Assembly (NCBI RefSeq): GCF_014306135.1
Contig: NZ_JACRWD010000001.1
Span: 1,554,965-1,618,964, forward strand
Reading direction: 5' to 3'
DNA length: 64,000 nucleotides
From: Paraclostridium hominis
GTDB taxonomy: Bacteria > Bacillota > Clostridia > Peptostreptococcales > Peptostreptococcaceae
Shown: in pieces, positions 57,749-64,000 of the stretch
Layout of the letters: each line of letters begins with the position of its first letter
Position numbering within the stretch: the stretch's first letter is position 1
Position numbers and translations under genes: made by a program
Notes under the pieces: generated by a model
Seen by the model: only the letters and a program-made list of their open reading frames with translations
What the model was told of the DNA's origin: nothing
Database searches by the model: none

Positions 57749-59748
57749 TCTTTGCCTCCATCAAATAATTTTTCTATTTCAGGCATAACAATAGACTTAT
57801 CAAAATCAAATTTTTCTACTTCCTTTAAATTTCTTATATATAAATCCCTTATATCTTTATTTAATATCATAAGTCTAAGTCCATAGTATAATCCATCTTC
57901 ACTATTTGAAACCATAAGACCTAATTTATCTTTAAATAAAGCCCTTGATCCATGATTATCTGTTGCAACTACTGGTTTTCCTAATACCATAGCCTCTATG
58001 ATTGCAAGGCCTAATGCTTCTGCATAAGACGGTGATACAAACACATCACACATTTTTACCCATGGATAAGGATTTTTTTGATATTCAATTAATTTACAGC
58101 TACTTTCTAACTTCAAATCTTTCACTAGTTTTCTTAAATTTTCTTCTTCTTCTCCACTACCTAGTATTATTAACTCATGGTCTATTCTTTCATCTATTAG
58201 TTTTTTATGAACTTTAATTAATCTATCAAATCCTTTTTCTGATCCCAATCTACCTATAGACATTATAGTAAATTTACTTTTTTTGTATTTTATATATTCT
58301 AACGATAATTCACGTATTTTAGATACATCATTAGGAACGTATATTCTTTGTAGTTTTGAATTTAGACCATTTCCTACAAAATCTGTAAATGATTTACTTA
58401 CTCCATCAGATACACTTATAATTTTGTCCATTCTTCCATATATATCAGTTACATAATCTTTTGAATTTCCGCATACCATCAAAGAAAAATCACCATGAAG
58501 CCAAGTTATTTTCTTTGCATTTGGAGTTCCAAATCTACAAATTACCCATGTTGTAAATATACCTAAAAAACCTATTTCTACATCATATTTTTTTTCTAAT
58601 TCTAAATTAAAATTTCCACTTAAGTATTCCTTATACATTTCATCTACAGTATCATACATATACACTACATTCACATTTTCATTTATATCATATAAGTAAC
58701 TTTTTTCTTTTGCTAAGACTACTAAATCTACATTATATTTTGAATAATCTAGATTATCTAGTATCGACATTAAAGCCTTTTCTGCTCCTCCATCAGATAA
58801 AAGATACATTACAAATAAAATATTTTTCTTATTATATTCTTTATATGAAATTTTCTCTTCAAATTCTAGTTCCTTTAAAATAATTTCATCACCTATTTTA
58901 AATTTTTTAATTATCCTATTTTTATCATCTATTAAATTGCCTCTTTCACAAAGCATAATAGCTTTATTAAACATAAATTTTATATGATTTTTTATATTAT
59001 CTGCTACATCTGATTTAAACAAATCTTTATTATTTATATAAAATCTGCACATTTCTCTTAGTATAGATTCTGTATCTTCTAATCTTTTTTTACAGTTATC
59101 CGATACCACTATATAATTATCTCTAATTCTTCTTAAACATAGTTTTTTAGGTATATATAAAACCCTCTTAGCTAATAAAAACGATTGAATAGAATACAAT
59201 TTACTCTCATCTAATATTCCTTCATAAAAGAAAAGATTATTTTGAATTATGAAATCTCTTTTATACAAATTCGATATATCAAGATTATTATAGTCTGCTG
59301 TTGTAAAATATTTTTTTAAAAAATCTTCACCTTTAATACATTCAGATTCTATATTTTTACAGCTCTCATTAAAATCATTTTCCTCAGATACTTTAGTATC
59401 AAATTTGACCATATCTAAATCATATTCTTTAGCTTTTTCATAACAAATTTTCATAGCATCTTCATCTAAATAATCATCGATATCTAAAAAGTATATATAC
59501 TCTCCTTTAGCATTTTGTATTCCAATATTTCTAATAGCAGATATGCCTATATTTTTTTCATTTGATATTATTTTTACAAAGTCATATTTTTCTTTATATT
59601 TATTTAATATATCTAAACTTGAATCTGTTGATTTATCATCTATAACTATTATTTCTATATCATCTAATGTTTGATTTATCGCACTTAAAATACATTCATC
59701 TATATACTTTTCTACGTTATATACAGGTATTATTATACTTACCTTCAT
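57745..59748 (-). CDS. Bifunctional GT2-GT4 glycosyltransferase, copy 1
   Basis: 667 residues. GT2 domain, residues 1 to about 240: MKVSIIIPVYNVEKYIDECI, VIDDKSTDSSLDIL, DIDDYLDEDAM with an intact DxD. A linker leads to a GT4 (GT-B) domain from about residue 305: LFVMYLLSDGGAEKALMSIL, IMSIGRLGSEKGFDRLIKVH and the E-x7-E motif EALGLAIIEAM. Both halves look active. The two genes upstream are its paralogues. It probably builds or extends a glycan on the collagen-like protein. Confidence 0.85.
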   Translation of the reverse strand: MKVSIIIPVYNVEKYIDECILSAINQTLDDIEIIVIDDKSTDSSLDILNKYKEKYDFVKIISNEKNIGISAIRNIGIQNAKGEYIYFLDIDDYLDEDAMKICYEKAKEYDLDMVKFDTKVSEENDFNESCKNIESECIKGEDFLKKYFTTADYNNLDISNLYKRDFIIQNNLFFYEGILDESKLYSIQSFLLAKRVLYIPKKLCLRRIRDNYIVVSDNCKKRLEDTESILREMCRFYINNKDLFKSDVADNIKNHIKFMFNKAIMLCERGNLIDDKNRIIKKFKIGDEIILKELEFEEKISYKEYNKKNILFVMYLLSDGGAEKALMSILDNLDYSKYNVDLVVLAKEKSYLYDINENVNVVYMYDTVDEMYKEYLSGNFNLELEKKYDVEIGFLGIFTTWVICRFGTPNAKKITWLHGDFSLMVCGNSKDYVTDIYGRMDKIISVSDGVSKSFTDFVGNGLNSKLQRIYVPNDVSKIRELSLEYIKYKKSKFTIMSIGRLGSEKGFDRLIKVHKKLIDERIDHELIILGSGEEEENLRKLVKDLKLESSCKLIEYQKNPYPWVKMCDVFVSPSYAEALGLAIIEAMVLGKPVVATDNHGSRALFKDKLGLMVSNSEDGLYYGLRLMILNKDIRDLYIRNLKEVEKFDFDKSIVMPEIEKLFDGGKE

Positions 59749-59810
59749 GATTACCCCCTAAAACTATCTATAATTTAAATAATTTTTGTACGTTAAAATT
59801 ATAATATCTA

Positions 59811-61004
59811 TCATATTTTTATTTCATCAAGCAACCTTTCTATTTCAGGCATAACAATAGACTTATCAAAGTCAAAATGTTCTACTTTTTTTAAGTTTCT
59901 TGTATATATTTCTCTTATTTCTTGATTTAATATCATAAGTCTAAGCCCATAATATAAGCCCTCTTCGCTATTTGAAACCATAAGCCCTAATTTATCTTTA
60001 AATAAACTTCTAGGTCCATGGTTATCTGTTGCAACTACTGGTTTTTCTAATACCATAGCTTCTATAATTGCAATGCCCAATGCTTCTTGATAAGATGGTG
60101 ATACAAACACATCACACATCTTTATCCATGGATAAGGATTTTTTTGATATTCAATTAGTTTACAACTACTTTCTAGGCCTAGATTATTTATTAAATTTTT
60201 GAGATTTTCTTCTTCCGCTCCACTACCTATTATTATTAATTCATGGTCTATTCCTTCATCTATCAGTCTTTTATGAACTTTAATTAATCTATCGAATCCT
60301 TTTTCTGATGATAATCTTCCTATTGACATTATAGTAAACTTACTTTTTTTATATTCTATATCTTCTAATGATAATTTGCGTATTTGATATATATCAATAG
60401 GAACATAAATTCTTTGCAGCTTTGAATTCAATCCATCTCCTATAAAATCTATAAATGATTTACTTACACCATCAGATACACTTATAATTTTATCCATTCT
60501 CCCATATATATCTCTTGCATAATCTACTGTATTTGCACCTACAACTACTTTAAAATCACCATGAAGCCAAGTTATTTTTTTTGCAGTTGGACTTCCAAAC
60601 CTACAAATTGCCCATGTTGTAAATAAATCTAAAAAGCCTATTTCTACATCATATTTCGCTCCTAATTCTAAATTGAAATTTCCGTTTGCATATTCCTCAT
60701 ACATTTCCCTTAAAGTATCATACATATATACTACATTTACCTTTTCATTTATATTGTATAAGTAACTATTTTCTTTTGCCAATACCACTAAATCTACATT
60801 GTATTTTGAATAATCTAGATTATCTAATATTGACATTAAAGCCTTTTCTGCCCCTCCCCCGTATAACATATACATCAAAAATAATATATTTTTTTTATTA
60901 TTAGACCCTTCATATGAAATTTCATCATCTACTTTAAATTTTTCAATCATTCTATTTTTATCATCCATTAGATTACCTCTTTCACAAAGTATAAATATAA
61001 TCAT
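59811..61004 (-). CDS. GT4 glycosyltransferase, truncated paralogue (copy 2)
   Basis: 397 residues that match only the C-terminal two thirds of its neighbours. It begins in the linker (CERGNLMDDKNRMIEKF), followed by a full GT4 domain (LFLMYMLYGGGAEKALMSIL, IMSIGRLSSEKGFDRLIKVH, EALGIAIIEAM). The GT2 domain is absent and no remnant is found upstream. The short start MIIFIL replaces the paralogues' helix before CERGN. I infer deletion of the GT2 domain. There is no strong ribosome binding site, so expression is doubtful. Confidence 0.75.
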   Translation of the reverse strand: MIIFILCERGNLMDDKNRMIEKFKVDDEISYEGSNNKKNILFLMYMLYGGGAEKALMSILDNLDYSKYNVDLVVLAKENSYLYNINEKVNVVYMYDTLREMYEEYANGNFNLELGAKYDVEIGFLDLFTTWAICRFGSPTAKKITWLHGDFKVVVGANTVDYARDIYGRMDKIISVSDGVSKSFIDFIGDGLNSKLQRIYVPIDIYQIRKLSLEDIEYKKSKFTIMSIGRLSSEKGFDRLIKVHKRLIDEGIDHELIIIGSGAEEENLKNLINNLGLESSCKLIEYQKNPYPWIKMCDVFVSPSYQEALGIAIIEAMVLEKPVVATDNHGPRSLFKDKLGLMVSNSEEGLYYGLRLMILNQEIREIYTRNLKKVEHFDFDKSIVMPEIERLLDEIKI

Positions 61005-61083
61005 CTTTAAATTTTTTTAATACAGTTTTTTAGATATTTATAATTTAAATAACTTTTATCTAATGTACAATTTAAGCACCTGC

Positions 61084-63072
61084 TTAGTTTTTTATTTCGT
61101 CAAGCAATTTTTCTATTTCAGGCATAACAATAAACTTGTCAAAATCAAATTTTTCTACTTCCTTTAAATTTTTTGTATATAATTCTCTTATTTCTTGATT
61201 TAGTATCATAAGTCTAAGCCCATAATATAAGCCATCTTCACTATTTGAAACCATAAGTCCTAATTTATCTTTAAATAAAGCTCTAGATCCATGTGTATCT
61301 GTTGCAACTACCACTTTTCCCAATACCATAGCTTCTATAATTGCAAGTGGTAATGCTTCTGTATAAGATGCCGATACAAATACATCACACATTTTTATCC
61401 ATGGATAAGGATTTTTTTGATATTCAATTAGTCTACAGCTATTTTCTAACTCTAACTCCTTTACTAAACTTTTGAGATTTTCTTCCTCCGCTCCACTACC
61501 TATTATTAGTAGTTCATTATCTATTCCATCATCTAATAGTCTTTTGTGAACTTTAATTAATCTATCAAATCCTTTTTCTGATGATAATCTTCCTATTGAC
61601 ATTATAGTAAATTTATTTTTTTTATATTCTATATCTTCTAATGATAATTTACGTATTTGATATATATCAGTAGGAACATATATTCTTTGTAATTTTGAGT
61701 TAAAACTATCTCCTACAAAATCTGTAAATGATTTACTTACACCATCAGATACGCTTATAATTTTATCCATCCTTCCATATATATCTTTTACATAATCTAC
61801 TGTATTTCCACCTACAGTTAAAGAAAAATCAGTATGAAGCCAAGTTATTTTCTTTGCATTTGGATTTCCATATCTACAAATTACCCATGTTGTAAATATG
61901 CCTAAAAAACTTATCTCTACATCATATTCTTTTTTAAATTCTAAATTAAAATTCCCAGATAAATAATCTCGATCTAATTGATCTGGGCTATCATAAATAT
62001 AAATTACATTTACATTTTCATTTATGTTGTATATATACTCTTTTTCTTTCGCTAATAATACTAGATCCACGTTATATTTTGAATAATCTAAATTATCCAA
62101 TATTGACATTAGAGCCTTTTCTGCCCCTCCATCGTATAAAAAATACATTAAAAATAATATGTTTTTCTTATTATTAGGCTCTTCATATGAAATTTCATCA
62201 TCTATTTTAAATTTTTCAATTATTCTACTTCTATCATCTATTAAATTACCTCTTTCACAAAGTATAATAGTTTTATCAAATATAAATTTTATATAATTTT
62301 TTATATGATCGGATATATTTGATTTAAATAAATCTTTATTATTCATATAAAATCTGTACATTTCGCTTAATATAGTTTCTGTATCTTCTAATCTTTTTTT
62401 ACAATTATCCGATATCTGTATATAATCATCTCTAATTTTTTTGAAACATAGCTTTTTAGGTATATATAAAACTCTATTAGCTAATAAAAATAATTGAAAA
62501 GAGCATAATTTATTTTCATCTAATATTCCTTCACATAAGAAAAGATTATTTTGAATTATGAAATCTCTTTTATACAAATTCGATATATCAAGATTATTAT
62601 AATCTCCTGTTGTAAAATATTTTTTTAAAAAATCTTCGCCTTTAATACATTCAGCTTCTATAATTTTATAACTTTCATTAAAATCATTTATCCTACATCC
62701 CTTATCCTCAAATAATTTTGTATCAAATTTAACTATATCTAAATCATATTCTTTCGCTTTTTTATAGCAAATTCCCATGGCATCTTTATCTAAACAATCA
62801 TTGCTATCTAAAAAGTATACATACTCTCCTTTAGCACTTTGTATTCCAATGTTTCTAGTAGCCGATATCCCCATATTTTTTTCATTTGGTATTACTTTTA
62901 CAAAGTCATATTTTTCTTTATATTTATTTAATATATCTAAACTTGAATCTGTTGATTTATCATCTATAGCTATTATTTCTATGTCATCTAATGTTTGATT
63001 TATCGCACTTAGTATACATTCATCTATATACTTTTCTACATTATATACATGTATTATTATACTTACCTTCAT
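61084..63072 (-). CDS. GT2-GT4 glycosyltransferase, copy 3, GT2 motif altered
   Basis: 662 residues, the same layout as copy 1. The GT4 domain is intact (LFLMYFLYDGGAEKALMSIL, IMSIGRLSSEKGFDRLIKVH, EALPLAIIEAM). In the GT2 domain the IIPVYN motif reads IIHVYN and the DxD segment reads LDSNDCLD in place of LDIDDYLD, so GT2 activity may be lost or changed. It starts 185 bases from the divergent collagen-like gene, the first of the leftward cluster. GGGAGGCAAGG precedes the ATG. Confidence 0.82.
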   Translation of the reverse strand: MKVSIIIHVYNVEKYIDECILSAINQTLDDIEIIAIDDKSTDSSLDILNKYKEKYDFVKVIPNEKNMGISATRNIGIQSAKGEYVYFLDSNDCLDKDAMGICYKKAKEYDLDIVKFDTKLFEDKGCRINDFNESYKIIEAECIKGEDFLKKYFTTGDYNNLDISNLYKRDFIIQNNLFLCEGILDENKLCSFQLFLLANRVLYIPKKLCFKKIRDDYIQISDNCKKRLEDTETILSEMYRFYMNNKDLFKSNISDHIKNYIKFIFDKTIILCERGNLIDDRSRIIEKFKIDDEISYEEPNNKKNILFLMYFLYDGGAEKALMSILDNLDYSKYNVDLVLLAKEKEYIYNINENVNVIYIYDSPDQLDRDYLSGNFNLEFKKEYDVEISFLGIFTTWVICRYGNPNAKKITWLHTDFSLTVGGNTVDYVKDIYGRMDKIISVSDGVSKSFTDFVGDSFNSKLQRIYVPTDIYQIRKLSLEDIEYKKNKFTIMSIGRLSSEKGFDRLIKVHKRLLDDGIDNELLIIGSGAEEENLKSLVKELELENSCRLIEYQKNPYPWIKMCDVFVSASYTEALPLAIIEAMVLGKVVVATDTHGSRALFKDKLGLMVSNSEDGLYYGLRLMILNQEIRELYTKNLKEVEKFDFDKFIVMPEIEKLLDEIKN

Positions 63073-63190
63073 CCTTGCCTCCCAAAATTAATCTATTGTT
63101 TTATTTCCTTATTATTTAATCTATGTTATAAATAATTTTAAGTTCTTCATTTAATAAAAATCATTTGATTAAATCAAGTAGAACCTTGTA

Positions 63191-63218
63191 ACATCTTGGG
63201 TTTTGCAATCATATAATA
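63191..63218 (+). promoter_or_regulatory. Sigma-K-type promoter of the collagen-like gene
   Basis: AC (63191-63192), 17 bases, CATATAATA (63210-63218) matches the mother-cell sigma-K pattern AC-N16/17-CATAnnnTA. The start codon is 40 bases downstream. Confidence 0.6.
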
Positions 63219-63257
63219 AAGTGCACCAAATATTAATTTATGAGAGGATTTTATTAC

Positions 63258-64000
63258 ATGGAGAAAAATAAATTATCTAGACAATCAAGTAATCACAGAT
63301 CTAGAAGTTGCCACGACCATAGCTGTGATTGCGATAATTGGAATATAGACAATGATTGTTGTGAATGGGATTGCAATTGCAATCATTCATGCAAATGTTG
63401 TGACCCTATATGCTTCATAGGCCCTGCTGGTCCTACTGGTCCTACTGGCCCTACTGGTCCTACTGGCCCTACTGGTCCTACTGGCCCTACTGGCCCTACT
63501 GGTCCTACTGGTCCTACTGGCCCTACTGGTCCTACTGGCCCTACTGGTCCTACTGGTCCTACTGGTCCTACTGGCCCTACTGGTCCTACTGGTCCTACTG
63601 GTCCTACTGGCCCTACTGGTCCTACTGGTCCTACTGGCCCTACTGGTCCTACTGGTCCTACTGGTCCTACTGGCCCTACTGGTCCTACTGGTCCTACTGG
63701 TCCTACTGGCCCTACTGGTCCTACTGGCCCTACTGGTCCTACTGGTCCTACTGGTCCTACTGGTCCTACTGGTCCTACTGGCCCTACTGGTCCTACTGGC
63801 CCTACTGGTCCTACTGGCCCTACTGGTCCTACTGGTCCTACTGGCCCTACTGGTCCTACTGGCCCTACTGGCCCTACTGGTCCTACTGGTCCTACTGGTC
63901 CTACTGGCCCTACTGGTCCTACTGGCCCTACTGGTCCTACTGGTCCTACTGGTCCTACTGGTCCTACTGGCCCTACTGGTCCTACTGGCCCTACTGGTCC
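63258..64000 (+). CDS. Collagen-like spore surface (BclA-type) protein, 5' part
   Basis: The frame is open from ATG 63258 (GAGAGG upstream) to the window end, 247 codons without stop. The N-terminal 54 residues hold 11 cysteines with His and Asp (CHDHSCDCDNW, CCEWDCNCNHSCKCCDPIC), an unusual anchor. From residue 55 the sequence is Gly-Pro-Ala once, then Gly-Pro-Thr without interruption (at least 63 times). Such collagen-like proteins form hair-like fibres on the exosporium of Bacillus and Clostridia; threonines carry sugars. The divergent glycosyltransferases fit this. The C-terminal domain lies beyond the window. Confidence 0.85.
   Translation, partial: MEKNKLSRQSSNHRSRSCHDHSCDCDNWNIDNDCCEWDCNCNHSCKCCDPICFIGPAGPTGPTGPTGPTGPTGPTGPTGPTGPTGPTGPTGPTGPTGPTGPTGPTGPTGPTGPTGPTGPTGPTGPTGPTGPTGPTGPTGPTGPTGPTGPTGPTGPTGPTGPTGPTGPTGPTGPTGPTGPTGPTGPTGPTGPTGPTGPTGPTGPTGPTGPTGPTGPTGPTGPTGPTGPTGPTGPTGPTGPTGPTGPTG
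63420..64000 (+). repeat. Nine-base tandem repeat encoding Gly-Pro-Thr
   Basis: About 64 copies of GGYCCTACT in perfect phase, running off the window. Apart from the first unit (GCT for Ala), the only variation is GGT versus GGC in the glycine codon. Such a tract is prone to slippage and will be hard to assemble. Confidence 0.95.

Noticed and set aside
63420..64000. CRISPR array or low-complexity artefact
   Set aside because: The repeat is a nine-base coding unit in frame with an upstream start and ribosome binding site, typical of collagen-like genes.

Overview
The window is low-GC DNA with long AT-rich spacers, strong AGGAGG-type ribosome binding sites, frequent TTG starts and hairpin plus T-run terminators after most genes. 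Spore, ferredoxin, cobalt-transport and secondary-alcohol-dehydrogenase genes point to an anaerobic, spore-forming Firmicute of the Clostridia, probably Peptostreptococcaceae (Clostridioides/Paraclostridium/Paeniclostridium type). That placement is inference from protein resemblance. No rRNA, tRNA, CRISPR array or intact insertion sequence was found.

Layout. 1-2.4 kb: the end of a DUF2798-like membrane protein and two tandem SHOCT-domain paralogues. 2.5-8.4 kb: the early (control, recombination, replication) part of a prophage, namely DnaC-like loader, DnaD-like replisome organiser, RecT, YqaJ exonuclease, antirepressor, Cro-like and CI-like regulators and an ImmA-like peptidase, without integrase or virion genes. 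8.7-11.6 kb: methionine gamma-lyase and an NhaC-family transporter. 11.7-15.7 kb: a c-di-GMP phosphodiesterase and a cation/proton antiporter. 15.7-20.7 kb: an accessory patch of XRE/membrane-protein pairs, lipoproteins, a HIT protein, very small ORFs, a MITE-like element, gene remnants and a duplicated 170-180 bp segment. 20.8-35.5 kb: drug-efflux genes (MATE with a probable translational attenuator, MarR/MFS pair), PadR/DUF1129, ferredoxin, hemerythrin, DedA-PAP2 fusion, sirtuin, acetyltransferase and a secreted protein.

35.6-42.9 kb is the most interesting part. It is a seven-gene, probably Fur-controlled operon: a NifH-like ATPase/iron-sulfur protein, an IsdE-like haem-binding lipoprotein, its permease and ATPase, two NifD/NifK-like subunits and a HugZ-like haem-utilisation protein, with a divergent AraC regulator. 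The gene content suggests that haem (or another metal tetrapyrrole) is imported and then acted on by a nitrogenase-like reductase resembling dark-operative protochlorophyllide reductase in its cluster ligands, possibly to obtain iron without oxygen.

43-56.5 kb: acetyltransferases, two further XRE/membrane pairs, a MarR-MepA efflux pair, an NADP secondary alcohol dehydrogenase, a TlpA / small CXXC protein / 4Fe-4S membrane protein operon whose last gene is frameshifted at a seven-base homopolymer, and a cbiMNQO cobalt importer behind a cobalamin riboswitch. 56.7-64 kb: four glycosyltransferase genes divergent from a collagen-like (Gly-Pro-Thr) spore-surface protein that runs off the window; the glycosyltransferases probably decorate its threonines.

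Two short structured elements (5196-5272 and 35517-35599) share an identical internal loop but have different outer helices. They look like two copies of a conserved RNA that I cannot name.
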